Below are positions 26,961 through 35,802 of a stretch of DNA of 64,000 nucleotides, one piece after another (positions within the stretch are counted from its first letter, which is position 1; each line of letters starts with the position of its first letter). The stretch lies in contig DAIMDW010000012.1 in the NCBI GenBank assembly GCA_036725605.1, positions 1 to 64,000 of the forward strand, in the 5' to 3' direction. The notes below the pieces were generated by a model. It was not told the origin of the DNA. It did no database searches and worked only from the letters and a program-made list of their open reading frames with translations. Made by a program: the position numbers and the translations under genes. Source of the stretch: CALBTQ01 sp036725605 (lineage in GTDB: Bacteria > Lernaellota > Lernaellaia > Lernaellales > Lernaellaceae).

Positions 26961-27953
26961 TCACTCGGCAGGTTCGGGTTCCTCAGGGGGCGCCCAAGTC
27001 GGGATTTTCAGGCCGAGCTGGAGACCCATTTCGGCGAGAATTTCCTTGATTTCATTCAACGACTTGCGACCGAAGTTTTTGGTCTTGAGCATTTCGGCTT
27101 CGGTCTTTTGCACCAGTTCCCCGATGTACCGGATATTGGCGTTTTTGAGACAGTTGGCGCTGCGCACCGACAATTCCAATTCCTCAACCGAGCGGTTCAG
27201 GTTCTCGTTGAGGGTTTCGTCCTCTTCCTCGATCACTTCGACGTAGACTTCTTCTTCCTCGTCGAAGTTGATAAAGACGGTGAACTGCTCTTTGAGCACT
27301 TTGGCCGACACGGCGATCGCGTCTTCCGGCGTGATCGAGCCGTCGGTCCACACTTCCATCACCAGGCGGTCGTAGTCCGTGCGGCGACCGACGCGGGCGT
27401 TGGTCACCTGGTAGTTGCACTTGGTGATCGGCGAGAAATTGGCATCGAGCATGATCGTGCCGATGGGCACCTCTTCCTCGACCAGGTACTCGGTCGGCAC
27501 GTAGCCGCGACCGGTGCGGACTTCGAGTTCCATGGTCAATTCGGCGTCCTTGGACAGCGTGGCGATGACCAGATCGGGATTGAGCACCTCGACGTTGTCG
27601 TCGTGCTGAATCATGCCCGCGGTCACCACTCCGTCGCCCTGCGCCGACAGGTAGAGCGTGCGCGTGTCGGGCGAAGCCAACCGGAGCCGCACCTGCTTGA
27701 GGTTCAGGCAGATGTCGGTGATGTCTTCTTTCACCCCGGGCAGCGTGGTGAATTCGTGCGGCACCCCTTCGATCCGCACCGCGGTGATGGCCGCTCCCTG
27801 CAGCGTGGACAGAAGCACGCGGCGAAGAGCGTTACCGAGGGTGGTGCCGAAACCGCGCTCCAGCGGCTCAGCGAAGAAACGACCGTAATTCTTGGTGACG
27901 TTTTCGCCGGTCATCCGCCGAGGACGAATCAAATCGCGCCAAACTTGATACAT
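26961..27953 (-). CDS. rpoA: RNA polymerase alpha subunit
   Basis: The 330-residue alpha subunit. The N-terminal dimerisation domain has ERGFGTTLGNALRRVLLSTLQGAA. An acidic linker (FDEEEEVYVEVIEEEDETLNENLNRSVEEL begins near residue 220; only part quoted as VEVIEEEDETLNENLN) leads to the C-terminal domain with LELSVRSANCLKNANI, the surface that binds UP elements and activators, and TKNFGRKSLNEIKEIL. It lies between rpsD and rplQ as usual. Confidence 0.97.
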   Translation of the reverse strand: MYQVWRDLIRPRRMTGENVTKNYGRFFAEPLERGFGTTLGNALRRVLLSTLQGAAITAVRIEGVPHEFTTLPGVKEDITDICLNLKQVRLRLASPDTRTLYLSAQGDGVVTAGMIQHDDNVEVLNPDLVIATLSKDAELTMELEVRTGRGYVPTEYLVEEEVPIGTIMLDANFSPITKCNYQVTNARVGRRTDYDRLVMEVWTDGSITPEDAIAVSAKVLKEQFTVFINFDEEEEVYVEVIEEEDETLNENLNRSVEELELSVRSANCLKNANIRYIGELVQKTEAEMLKTKNFGRKSLNEIKEILAEMGLQLGLKIPTWAPPEEPEPAE

Positions 27954-27980
27954 GGTACCAAACTCCCCTTGGGGTTGTTA

Positions 27981-28610
27981 TTACTTCGAGTACAATTCGA
28001 CGATGAGCTGCTCGTTGATCGTGCCGCCGATTTCCTCGCGGGTCGGCACCGAGCGAACTTCACCGGTGAATTTGCCCGGATCCACTTCCAACCATCCGGG
28101 AACCTGGCGGCGCTGCACCGCTTCCAGCGCTTCCACGATGCTCGGGATCTTCCGGCTTTTCTCTTTGACGATCACTTTGTCGCCGGGCTTCACCTGGAAG
28201 CTGGGAATGTTGACTTTCCGGCCGTTGACCTGGAAGTGGCCATGGCGGATCAACTGCCGCGCTTCGGTCCGGCTGTTGGCCATCGACAGGCGAAAGACCA
28301 CGTTGTCCAACCGGCGTTCCAGAATCTGCAGCAGGTTTTCGCCGGTGACGCCCTTCATCTGATCGGCGCGGAAAAAGTAGTTGCGGAACTGCTTTTCCAG
28401 CACGCCGTACACCCGGCGGGCCTTCTGCTTTTCGCGCAACTGGATACCGTAGTCGCTACGCTTGCCGCGACGCTGCCAGTGCATGCCGGGGATCTGGTCC
28501 TTCCGACGTTCATACGAGCATTTATCCGTATAGCAGCGATCGCCTTTGAGGAAAAGCTTTTCCCCTTCGCGACGGCACAGACGGCACACTGCATCATGAT
28601 ACCTAGCCAA
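27981..28610 (-). CDS. rpsD: 30S ribosomal protein S4, zinc form
   Basis: Primary 16S-binding protein, 209 residues. It starts with TTG 28610 preceded by AAGGAGG; the open frame further upstream runs into rpsK and is rejected because the family N-terminus is ARYHDAVCRLCRREG. Cys9, Cys12, Cys26 and Cys31 form the N-terminal zinc site. The S4 RNA-binding domain (RRLDNVVFRL, then SRTEARQLIRHGHFQVNG) is intact. In other bacteria S4 represses the alpha operon. Confidence 0.97.
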   Translation of the reverse strand: MARYHDAVCRLCRREGEKLFLKGDRCYTDKCSYERRKDQIPGMHWQRRGKRSDYGIQLREKQKARRVYGVLEKQFRNYFFRADQMKGVTGENLLQILERRLDNVVFRLSMANSRTEARQLIRHGHFQVNGRKVNIPSFQVKPGDKVIVKEKSRKIPSIVEALEAVQRRQVPGWLEVDPGKFTGEVRSVPTREEIGGTINEQLIVELYSK

Positions 28611-28621
28611 AGTCGTCCTCC

Positions 28622-29011
28622 TTAAACTCGACGCCGCTTGGGCGGGCGGCAACCATTATGCGGAATCGGCGTAACGTCGCGGATCAAGCTGATCTTGAAA
28701 CCGCTGCTCATCAACGAGCGCAGCGCCGCTTCGCGTCCCGGTCCCGGACCCTTCACGTGGATCGAGATCTGCTGCATGCCGTGCTCCTGTGCCTTCTTGG
28801 CCGCGTTTTCCGCCGCTAACTGGGCGGCGAACGGCGTGCCTTTGCGGCTGCCTTTGAAACCGACGGCGCCGGAACTGGCCCAGGACAACACGTTGCCCGA
28901 CAGATCGGAAAAAGTCACGATCGTGTTGTTGAACGTGCTGTTGATGTGCGCGATCCCGGACGGCACATTTTTCTTAATCTTCTTCTTGCCACTGCGTTTG
29001 GGAGAAGCCAT
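28622..29011 (-). CDS. rpsK: 30S ribosomal protein S11
   Basis: Platform protein, 129 residues: AHINSTFNNTIVTFSDLSGN, SSGAVGFKGSRKGTPFAAQ and the C-terminal DVTPIPHNGCRPPKRRRV are canonical. It lies between rpsM and rpsD. Confidence 0.98.
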   Translation of the reverse strand: MASPKRSGKKKIKKNVPSGIAHINSTFNNTIVTFSDLSGNVLSWASSGAVGFKGSRKGTPFAAQLAAENAAKKAQEHGMQQISIHVKGPGPGREAALRSLMSSGFKISLIRDVTPIPHNGCRPPKRRRV

Positions 29012-29033
29012 TGCAGTTCTTCCTCCAGGCTAT

Positions 29034-29399
29034 CTATTTCTTGCGACCCAGAACCCGCCGGGGTCCCTTGCGCGTACGAGCGTTCGTGTGAGTCCGCTGG
29101 CCGCGTACCGGCAGCCCGCGACGATGACGCAGACCACGGTAGCTGCCCAGATCCATCAGCCGCTTGATGTTCATCTGCACTTCCTTGCGCAGGTCGCCTT
29201 CGACCTTGAACTTGGAGTCGATGATGCGGCGGATCTGCGCCACCTGCGCGTCGGTCAGGTCCCGCGCGCGGATGGTCTCACGCACGCCGGCTTCCAACAG
29301 AATCTTCGCGCTGGTGGTCCGACCGATACCGTAGATATAGGTCAACGCAATCAAAACCGGTTTATCATTGGGGATGTCAACACCCGCGATACGTGCCAC
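29034..29399 (-). CDS. rpsM: 30S ribosomal protein S13
   Basis: Head protein contacting the P-site tRNA and the 50S subunit, 121 residues. It begins ARIAGVDIPNDKPVLIALTY; the YRGLRHRRGLPVRGQRT and the basic end (TRKGPRRVLGRKK) are canonical. It follows rpmJ by 10 bases. Confidence 0.98.
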   Translation of the reverse strand: MARIAGVDIPNDKPVLIALTYIYGIGRTTSAKILLEAGVRETIRARDLTDAQVAQIRRIIDSKFKVEGDLRKEVQMNIKRLMDLGSYRGLRHRRGLPVRGQRTHTNARTRKGPRRVLGRKK

Positions 29400-29409
29400 G
29401 GTGTTCCTC

Positions 29410-29523
29410 CTATCCTTGCCGTTGCTTGTGTTTCGGATTCTCGCAAATGACGCGCACGACGCCCTTGCGCTTGATAATCTTGCATTTATTGCAACGTTTC
29501 TTTACCGATGCCTGCACTTTCAT
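29410..29523 (-). CDS. rpmJ: 50S ribosomal protein L36, zinc form
   Basis: A 37-codon gene. The product begins MKVQASVKKRCNKCKIIKR. Cys11, Cys14, Cys27 and His32 form the zinc knuckle of the C+ type. AGAGAGG precedes the ATG. The infA-rpmJ-rpsM order is as in many bacteria. Confidence 0.97.
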   Translation of the reverse strand: MKVQASVKKRCNKCKIIKRKGVVRVICENPKHKQRQG

Positions 29524-29568
29524 GCCTCTCTCCTCATCCGGTGCGACGCCAGGCTGCGCCGCTTGCCG

Positions 29569-29787
29569 CTATTTCGAGCGGTAGACGATTCGCCCACGGG
29601 TCAAATCGTAAGGGCTTAGCTCCACCGTCACTTTGTCCCCGGGCAGAATCTTGATGTAATGCATGCGCATTTTGCCGGAGATGTGGGCCAGCACCTTATG
29701 CCCTGTCTCCAACTGCACGCGAAACATGGCGTTGGGCAACGGTTCGATGACCGTGCCTTCCACTTCGATCGCGTCGTCCTTGGCCAT
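29569..29787 (-). CDS. infA: Translation initiation factor IF-1
   Basis: A 72-residue OB-fold factor that blocks the A site during initiation. The sequence EVEGTVIEPLPNAMFRVQLE, then HISGKMRMHYIKILPGD, is canonical. It lies 10 bases after map. Confidence 0.98.
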   Translation of the reverse strand: MAKDDAIEVEGTVIEPLPNAMFRVQLETGHKVLAHISGKMRMHYIKILPGDKVTVELSPYDLTRGRIVYRSK

Positions 29788-29797
29788 GAAACTCCCG

Positions 29798-30562
29798 TCA
29801 ATCCAGTTGGCTGAGGATCTCGGGCCCGTCTTCGTTGATCACGATCGAGTGTTCGAAGTGAGCCGCAAGACTACCGTCAGCAGTTACCGCCGTCCACCCA
29901 TCCGCCAACATGCGAATGGGCCAATCACCAGCCGCTACCATCGGCTCCAGGGCGAGCACCATGCCCGCCTTGAGCCGGACGCCCGTGCCGGGGGTGCCGA
30001 AATTGGGCACCTGCGGCGGCTCGTGCGGCTCGCTGCCGATGCCGTGCCCGACGAAGTCGCGCACGACCGAAAAACCGTGACGCTCGACGTGCCGCTGCAC
30101 GGCCGCCGAGATATCATACAACCGGTTGCCGACCCGAGCCTGCTCGATGCCCCGCATCAGCGACTCTTCGGTGACGTTCATCAGCCGGGTCGTTTCATCG
30201 TCGACCCGGCCGATGCCGAAGCTGATCGCGGCATCGCCGTAAAACCCGTCGTAGATCACGCCGAAATCGACGCTGACCAGATCGCCTTCCCGCAGGATGC
30301 GCTCTTTCGACGGAATGCCGTGCACCACCTCTTCGTTGAGCGAAATGCACAACGCGCGCGGGTAACCGTAAAGCCCGAGGAACGCCGGTTTGACCTTATG
30401 CCGGTGACAAATGTCGACCGACAGGTCATCCAGGTCCTGGGTGCTCATGCCCGCCGCCGCCCGCTCCTTCAACTGCTGGAGCACCTCGGCGACGATACGG
30501 TTGGCCCGGCGCAGTTTTTCCACCTGCTCGGGTGTCTTGAGACTGATAACCTTACTATTCAA
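29798..30562 (-). CDS. map: Methionine aminopeptidase, type I
   Basis: Removes the initiator Met co-translationally. The five metal ligands are visible: two Asp in VDFGVIYDGFYGDAA, His in DFVGHGIG, Glu in LALEPM, and Glu in AHFEHSIVI. The frame is open upstream inside adk, but the TTG at 30562, overlapping the last codons of adk by 8 bases, gives 254 residues, the normal length, so it is preferred. There is no N-terminal SH3/zinc-finger extension. The order adk-map-infA is conserved. Confidence 0.95.
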   Translation of the reverse strand: MNSKVISLKTPEQVEKLRRANRIVAEVLQQLKERAAAGMSTQDLDDLSVDICHRHKVKPAFLGLYGYPRALCISLNEEVVHGIPSKERILREGDLVSVDFGVIYDGFYGDAAISFGIGRVDDETTRLMNVTEESLMRGIEQARVGNRLYDISAAVQRHVERHGFSVVRDFVGHGIGSEPHEPPQVPNFGTPGTGVRLKAGMVLALEPMVAAGDWPIRMLADGWTAVTADGSLAAHFEHSIVINEDGPEILSQLD

Positions 30563-31196
30563 AGATCGATCCGACCCGCTTGGCAATATCGGCCGGAGTT
30601 CCCAACCCGTCGACTTCCCGCAGCAGAGTCTCGTTGCGGTAGTAGTCAATCAACGGCTTGGTGTTCGCGTGGTACGTGGCCAGGCGCTGACGAATGGTCG
30701 CTTCCGTGTCGTCGTCGCGCTGATACAACTCACCGCCGCATTTATCGCACACGCCTTCCTGCTTGGGAGGCATGGTCTTTACATGGTACATCGCGTTGCA
30801 GCCGCGGCAGGTCCAACGACCGGTCAGGCGGCCGACCAGTTCCTCGTCGGGCACTTCGATGCTGACCACGTGATCCAGCCCGATGCTGAAATCCTCGAGC
30901 ATTTTGGCCAGCGCGTCGGCCTGGTTCACCGTCCGCGGGAAACCGTCGAGCAGAAAACCGTTGCCGCAATCGGCGTTCTGAATCCGCTCGCGAATCAAAC
31001 CCACGATCACCTCGTCGGGCACCAACTGCCCGGCGTTCATGAATTTCTTCGCTTCCACGCCCAGCGCGGTTCCTTCTTTCACCGCGGCGCGCAGCATGTC
31101 GCCGGTGGAAATCTGCGGAATCGCGAACTTGTCGATCAGTGCCTGAGCCTGCGTGCCTTTGCCGGCTCCCGGGGGTCCCAACATTACCAGCCGCAT
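30555..31196 (-). CDS. adk: Adenylate kinase with zinc-type lid
   Basis: Balances AMP, ADP and ATP. At 213 residues it is the long form. Walker A LGPPGAGKGTQA is at the N-terminus, and DGFPRTVNQA carries the substrate arginine. The lid has the four-cysteine zinc knuckle (CRGC then CDKC about 20 residues later), as in Gram-positive and many deltaproteobacterial enzymes, not the Cys-free lid of E. coli. The gene lies 5 bases after secY and overlaps map. Confidence 0.97.
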   Translation of the reverse strand: MRLVMLGPPGAGKGTQAQALIDKFAIPQISTGDMLRAAVKEGTALGVEAKKFMNAGQLVPDEVIVGLIRERIQNADCGNGFLLDGFPRTVNQADALAKMLEDFSIGLDHVVSIEVPDEELVGRLTGRWTCRGCNAMYHVKTMPPKQEGVCDKCGGELYQRDDDTEATIRQRLATYHANTKPLIDYYRNETLLREVDGLGTPADIAKRVGSIFE

Positions 31197-31201
31197 GAGT
31201 T

Positions 31202-32506
31202 CTACCTCCGTCCCTTGAACTTGCCCTTGCCACCAAGGAAGCCTTCGTAGTGACGGGTAAGCATGTGACTCTCAAGCTGCTGAATCGTATCCAACGCCAC
31301 ACCGACGACAATAAGCAACGACGTGCCGCCGAAGTAGAAGGGCACGTTGAACTTGGAAATCAAAATGGTCGGCAATACGCAGATCGCCGCGACATAAATC
31401 GCACCACCGAAGGTGATCCGAGTCAGAATCCGGTCGATGTAATCCGCCGTCGGTTTCCCCGGACGACGACCCGGGATGTACGCGCCGCTCCGCTTCAGGT
31501 TGTCGGCGACATCCACCGGGTTGAACGTAACAGCCGTATAGAAGTAGCAGAAAAAGATAATTAATGCCACATAGATCAGATTGTACAGCAATCGGCCCGG
31601 CGCGAGCTGATCGCCGATCGCCTGCAGCCACGGATGCTCGAAGAACTGCGCGATCGTCGTCGGGAACATCAGGATCGAGCTGGCGAAGATCGGCGGAATA
31701 ACGCCGGCCGTGTTGATGCGCAACGGCAGGTACGTGCTCGCGCCGCCGTAGATCTTCCGGCCGACCACGCGCTTGGCGTGTTGGATCGGAATCTTGCGCT
31801 GCGCGCGCTCGACGTAGATGATCAGGCCGATAACCACGATCATCAGCACGATGATCGGCACGATTTCCAGCACGCGCCGCTGGGCTTCCCACACGTCCAT
31901 GAACAGTTTGACGATGGCCGCGGGCATCCGGGCAATGATGCCGCCGAAGATGATCAGACTGATGCCGTTGCCGATGCCGAACTCGCTGATCTGCTCGCCG
32001 AGCCACATGATGAACGCGGTACCGGCGGTCAGCGTGATCATGGTCATCAGTTTGAAGGTCAGACCGGGGTGCGTGACGACGCCCGGGCCCATCATGCCGC
32101 GTTCCAGACCGTAGGCGATCATGAAGCCCTGGAACAGCGACAGGACGACCGTGCCGTAACGGGTGTACTGCGTGATCTTGCGCCGGCCGACTTCACCCTC
32201 TTTGCTCAACCGCTCCAGGTACGGAATGACCACGGTGAGCAACTGGAGGATAATCGACGCCGAAATGTAGGGCATGATGCCCAGGGCGAAGATCGACCCG
32301 TTTTCCAAAGCGCCGCCGGAGAACATCGACACCATGCCGAAGATCGTTCCCTGCAGGCCTTTGAAGTAATCGGCCAAAGCGGCGCCGTTGATGCCCGGCG
32401 TGGGCACCATGCAGCCGATGCGGTACACGGCCAGCAGGCCGAAGGTCATCAGCACGCGCCGCTTGAGCTCGGGAATCTTGAATATATTTGAAAACGCACC
32501 AACCAC
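31202..32506 (-). CDS. secY: Preprotein translocase channel subunit SecY
   Basis: The 434-residue, ten-helix inner-membrane channel. Clear blocks are GCMVPTPGING near helix 1, IFALGIMPYISASIILQLL, IPQ-like loop regions, and the C4 to C6 cytoplasmic loops with RRIPIQ-like QRKIPIQHAKRVVGRKIYG and YIPGRRPGKPT, where ribosome and SecA bind. It works with SecE, encoded at 56546. It lies between rplO and adk, as in the spc cluster of most bacteria. Confidence 0.98.
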   Translation of the reverse strand: MVGAFSNIFKIPELKRRVLMTFGLLAVYRIGCMVPTPGINGAALADYFKGLQGTIFGMVSMFSGGALENGSIFALGIMPYISASIILQLLTVVIPYLERLSKEGEVGRRKITQYTRYGTVVLSLFQGFMIAYGLERGMMGPGVVTHPGLTFKLMTMITLTAGTAFIMWLGEQISEFGIGNGISLIIFGGIIARMPAAIVKLFMDVWEAQRRVLEIVPIIVLMIVVIGLIIYVERAQRKIPIQHAKRVVGRKIYGGASTYLPLRINTAGVIPPIFASSILMFPTTIAQFFEHPWLQAIGDQLAPGRLLYNLIYVALIIFFCYFYTAVTFNPVDVADNLKRSGAYIPGRRPGKPTADYIDRILTRITFGGAIYVAAICVLPTILISKFNVPFYFGGTSLLIVVGVALDTIQQLESHMLTRHYEGFLGGKGKFKGRR

Positions 32507-32526
32507 GAGCTTATCCTCGTTTCCGC

Positions 32527-32973
32527 TTACAGTTGTTCAATCGTTCCGCCGGCGGCCTGGATCTTCTCCACGGCGCGCTTGGTCAGCTTATGCGCCTTGA
32601 CCGTCAGCGACACATTCAACTCTCCGTCGGACAGGATCTTCAAACCGTCTTTGGCGATCTTCTTGGCCAGCTTGCGCTCGACCACCGTGGCCGGATCGAC
32701 CGTCTCGCCCGCCGCGAAACGTTCGGCCAACTGGAACAGATGCAAAACGGTGTATTCCTTCTTGAACCGATTGTAAAAACCGCGCTTGGGCAAGCGGCGC
32801 TGCAACGGCATCTGGCCGCCTTCGAAGCCGGGGCCCTTGCCGTGACCGGCGCGCGCCCGCTGGCCTTTGTGGCCTTTGCCGGCGGTGCCGCCCACTCCGG
32901 ACGAAGCGCCGCGACCGATGCGCTTTTTGCTTTTCACCGCGCCCGCGGGCGGTTTCAGATTGCTCAAATCCAT
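32527..32973 (-). CDS. rplO: 50S ribosomal protein L15
   Basis: A 148-residue assembly protein, beginning MDLSNLKPPAGAVKSKKRIG, with the Gly-rich extension GRGASSGVGGTAGKGHKGQR typical of L15. The ATG overlaps the rpmD stop (TGATG). A longer frame upstream is rejected because it lies in rpmD. Confidence 0.97.
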   Translation of the reverse strand: MDLSNLKPPAGAVKSKKRIGRGASSGVGGTAGKGHKGQRARAGHGKGPGFEGGQMPLQRRLPKRGFYNRFKKEYTVLHLFQLAERFAAGETVDPATVVERKLAKKIAKDGLKILSDGELNVSLTVKAHKLTKRAVEKIQAAGGTIEQL

Positions 32974-33155
32974 CAGGAAACCTCCTCGACACGAACCAGA
33001 TGAAGCACTTTTTTCACCATGCCGCGCACGCACGGATTATCCGGAAGTTCCACCGTCCGGTTCAGCTTGCCCAAACCCAGCGTCTTGATGATCACCCGCT
33101 GATTCTGCGGGCGACCGATCGTCGAGCCGGTTTGCGTCACTTTTAGTTTGCCCAT
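32973..33155 (-). CDS. rpmD: 50S ribosomal protein L30
   Basis: 60 residues: LKVTQTGSTIGRPQNQRVII and TLGLGKLNRTVELPDNP are the family core. It shares one base with the rplO start. Confidence 0.96.
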   Translation of the reverse strand: MGKLKVTQTGSTIGRPQNQRVIIKTLGLGKLNRTVELPDNPCVRGMVKKVLHLVRVEEVS

Positions 33156-33173
33156 TTTCCAACTCCCGCCGCG

Positions 33174-33686
33174 CTATTCCGCGTTTTTGCTGCGGCCCAT
33201 GGTCCGCAGGTATTCGTGCGGCCAGCGCAGGTCCTGCAGACCGGCCACGGTGGCCTTGACCAGGTTGTGCGCATTGCGCGAACCCAGGCTCTTGGTCAGG
33301 ATGTTGTGAATCCCCGCCGCTTCGAGCACCGCGCGCACCGGCCCGCCGGCGATCACGCCGGTACCTTCGCTGGCCGGCTTCAACAGCACGCGGCCCGCGC
33401 CGAACCGACCGACCACCTGGTAGGGGATCGTCTCACCGTCGACCAACGGCACGCGGAACATCGATTTTTTCGCCTTGTCCACGCCCTTGCGAATCGCTTC
33501 GGGCACTTCGTTGGCTTTACCCATCGCCACGCCGACTTTCCCTTTGCCGTCGCCGACGACGACCAGCGCCGAGAAGCTGAACCGCCGGCCGCCCTTGACG
33601 ACCTTGGCCACGCGGCTGATGTGGATAACTTTATCGATGAATTCGCTTTCTTCCTCGAATCGCTGCGGGCGATTGTAATTACTCAT
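33174..33686 (-). CDS. rpsE: 30S ribosomal protein S5
   Basis: 170 residues. It has FIDKVIHISRVAKVVKGGRR (the double-stranded RNA-binding fold and the loop tied to decoding fidelity), then VVGDGKGKVGVAMGKANEVP and KPASEGTGVIAGG. It lies between rplR and rpmD. Confidence 0.98.
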   Translation of the reverse strand: MSNYNRPQRFEEESEFIDKVIHISRVAKVVKGGRRFSFSALVVVGDGKGKVGVAMGKANEVPEAIRKGVDKAKKSMFRVPLVDGETIPYQVVGRFGAGRVLLKPASEGTGVIAGGPVRAVLEAAGIHNILTKSLGSRNAHNLVKATVAGLQDLRWPHEYLRTMGRSKNAE

Positions 33687-33698
33687 CGTCCACGCTCC

Positions 33699-34064
33699 CT
33701 AAAAATCCAGACCGGCTTTGCGGGCGCCTTCGGCTACCGCTTTAATCCGGCCGTGATATAAAAATCCGTTGCGATCGAATACGACTTTCTTCAGTTCCTT
33801 GGCCAGCAGCCGCTTGGCGATCAACTCGCCGATCGCCTGCGCCTTGGCGACTTTGCCCTTCTCTTTGGGCGCGCTGTACTCTTTGTCCATCGTGCTCGCC
33901 GAGGCCAGCGTGGCGCCGGTCGTGTCGTCGATGGCCTGCACGTAAATGTGCCGGGCGCTGCGGAACACGCACAGCCGCGGACGTTCCGGGCTGCCCAGGA
34001 CCTTCTTGCGCACGCGTCGCTGCCGTTTCTGCCGCTGCGACAAATTCAACTTCTTGTAGGACAC
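33699..34064 (-). CDS. rplR: 50S ribosomal protein L18
   Basis: A 121-residue 5S rRNA-binding protein. GTG 34064, with AGGAG upstream, starts SYKKLNLSQRQKRQRRVRKK; the longer open frame runs into rplF and is rejected. PRLCVFRSARHIYVQAIDD and DRNGFLYHGRIKAVAEGARK are canonical. Confidence 0.97.
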   Translation of the reverse strand: MSYKKLNLSQRQKRQRRVRKKVLGSPERPRLCVFRSARHIYVQAIDDTTGATLASASTMDKEYSAPKEKGKVAKAQAIGELIAKRLLAKELKKVVFDRNGFLYHGRIKAVAEGARKAGLDF

Positions 34065-34080
34065 GATTCGTCTCCTTCTA

Positions 34081-34617
34081 TTAACCGGTGGCCTTGCCGA
34101 CCTTCCGGCGCACCACTTCTTCCACGTACTTGATGCCCTTGCCCTTGTAGGGTTCCGGCGGCCGCACGCGGCGCACGTTGGCCGCGAACTGCCCGAGCAC
34201 ATGCTTGTTCGAGCCGGTCAGGATGATGCGGGTGTTCTTTTCCACCGCCGCGTCCACGCCTTTGGGCAGCTCCATCTCCACCGGATGGCTGTAACCGACG
34301 CTGAGCACCAGCGCGTTGCCCTTCACCTCGGCGCGGTAACCGACGCCGACGATATCCAGCTCGCGCTTGAAGCCCGTCGACACGCCGACGACCATGTTGC
34401 TCACCAGCGTGCGCACCAGACCGTGCAGCCCGTGCGTTTTACGATCGTTGTTGCCGATCGTGACGAGCAACTGCTTTTCGTCCTGGACCACCTGCACGCC
34501 GTCGGGCGCATGATACGCCAACTGGCCCAGCGGTCCCTTCACCGCGATTTCCTGTCCGTTTATGTTCACCGATACCTTATCGGGAATCGGGATGGGAAGT
34601 TTGCCCACTCGGCTCAT
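34081..34617 (-). CDS. rplF: 50S ribosomal protein L6
   Basis: 178 residues in two similar domains, starting SRVGKLPIPIPDKVSVNI. The C-terminal rRNA-binding PPEPYKGKGIKYVEEVVRRK is canonical. It follows rpsH by 15 bases. Confidence 0.98.
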   Translation of the reverse strand: MSRVGKLPIPIPDKVSVNINGQEIAVKGPLGQLAYHAPDGVQVVQDEKQLLVTIGNNDRKTHGLHGLVRTLVSNMVVGVSTGFKRELDIVGVGYRAEVKGNALVLSVGYSHPVEMELPKGVDAAVEKNTRIILTGSNKHVLGQFAANVRRVRPPEPYKGKGIKYVEEVVRRKVGKATG

Positions 34618-34632
34618 GGTTTTTTCTCCTAC

Positions 34633-35031
34633 TTACCAGACTTCGCCCAGCAGCTCGCCGCCGACGTTTTCTTTCGCCGCTTTCGCACCGGTCATCACGC
34701 CCTTGCTCGTGCTCATCAGCGAAATGCCCAAGCCGCCGAGCACCGGCGGAACATCGGTCGAGCCGACGTACCGGCGCAGACCGGGCTTGCTGACGCGACG
34801 GATGCCGCTGATCACCGGACGGCCGTCTTCGAGGTAGCGCAGGTACACTTTCAGCACGCCCTGCTTTTCATCCTCGATGACCCGATAGGCTTTGATATAG
34901 CCTTCGTCCTTCAGGATCTTGGCGATCGCCTCTTTGATTTTCGACGACGGCATCTCCACCAGGTCGTGCCGGGCTTTGCTGCCGTTGCGAATACGGGTGA
35001 ACATGTCGGCCAACGGATCGGTCATGACCAT
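34633..35031 (-). CDS. rpsH: 30S ribosomal protein S8
   Basis: 132 residues. It begins TDPLADMFTRIRNG after a short MVM; AGGAG lies 7 bases before ATG 35031, so that start is kept over the ATG six bases downstream. The C-terminal STSKGVMTGAKAAKENVGGE is canonical. In E. coli, S8 represses the spc operon. Confidence 0.97.
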   Translation of the reverse strand: MVMTDPLADMFTRIRNGSKARHDLVEMPSSKIKEAIAKILKDEGYIKAYRVIEDEKQGVLKVYLRYLEDGRPVISGIRRVSKPGLRRYVGSTDVPPVLGGLGISLMSTSKGVMTGAKAAKENVGGELLGEVW

Positions 35032-35044
35032 TTTCGGTCTCCTC

Positions 35045-35230
35045 TTACCAGCTCGATTTCACCACGCCGGGCAAATTGCCGGCCAAGGCATGTTTCCGCA
35101 AGCACACGCGGCACATGCCGAACTTGCGATAGTACGCCCGCGGGCGCCCGCACAGCGGGCAACGGTTGTACTTGCGCACGTTGAACTTCGGATCACGATT
35201 AGCGCGGATACGAATCGATTTCTTTGCCAC
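35045..35230 (-). CDS. rpsN: 30S ribosomal protein S14, zinc type (S14 type Z)
   Basis: Only 61 residues, the short zinc-binding form: CPLC and CRVC (RCPLCGRPRAYYRKFGMCRV). The first line of the protein, AKKSIRIRANRDPKFNVRKY, is typical of this paralogue rather than of the long Cys-free form. Confidence 0.98.
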   Translation of the reverse strand: MAKKSIRIRANRDPKFNVRKYNRCPLCGRPRAYYRKFGMCRVCLRKHALAGNLPGVVKSSW

Positions 35231-35240
35231 AGCCTTCTCC

Positions 35241-35786
35241 CTATCGATTGCGGAAGGGCATGCCCATCAACTTCAACAGGGCCTGACCTTCTTCATCCGT
35301 TTTGGCGGTGGTGACGATGGTGATGTTCATCCCCCGGATCTTGTCGATCTTGTCGTAGACGATCTCCGGGAAGATGATCTGCTCACGAATCCCCAACGTG
35401 TAGTTGCCGCGTCCGTCGAACGCCTTGTCGCTCACCCCGCGGAAGTCGCGCACGCGCGGCAGGGCGATGCTGATCAGGCGGTCGAACATTTCGTACATCC
35501 GGTCCTGGCGCAGCGTCACGCGCGTACCGATGGACATGCCTTCGCGCAATTTGAAGGCGGCCACCGATTTCTTCGCCTGGGTCACCACGGCCTTCTGGCC
35601 GGTGATCGTCCCCAGTTCCTCGACGGCGTTCTCCAGAACCTTCACGTTCTGGATCGCTTCGCCCAGACCCATGTTGAGTACGATTTTTTCCAGACGGGGA
35701 ACCTGGTTGACGTTCTTGTAGCTGAACTGTTTCATCAGCTCGGGAACCACCGTCTCGCGATAAAATTCTTTGAGCCTTGGTGCCAT
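35241..35786 (-). CDS. rplE: 50S ribosomal protein L5
   Basis: A 181-residue 5S rRNA-binding protein. The start is ATG 35786 (MAPRLKEFYRETVVPELMKQ); the open frame upstream overlaps rplX. IEKIVLNMGLGEA-type sequence, GQKAVVTQAKKSVAAFKLRE and DFRGVSDKAFDGRGNYTLGI are canonical. Confidence 0.97.
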   Translation of the reverse strand: MAPRLKEFYRETVVPELMKQFSYKNVNQVPRLEKIVLNMGLGEAIQNVKVLENAVEELGTITGQKAVVTQAKKSVAAFKLREGMSIGTRVTLRQDRMYEMFDRLISIALPRVRDFRGVSDKAFDGRGNYTLGIREQIIFPEIVYDKIDKIRGMNITIVTTAKTDEEGQALLKLMGMPFRNR

Positions 35787-35802
35787 TGCTTGCTCCACAC
35801 TC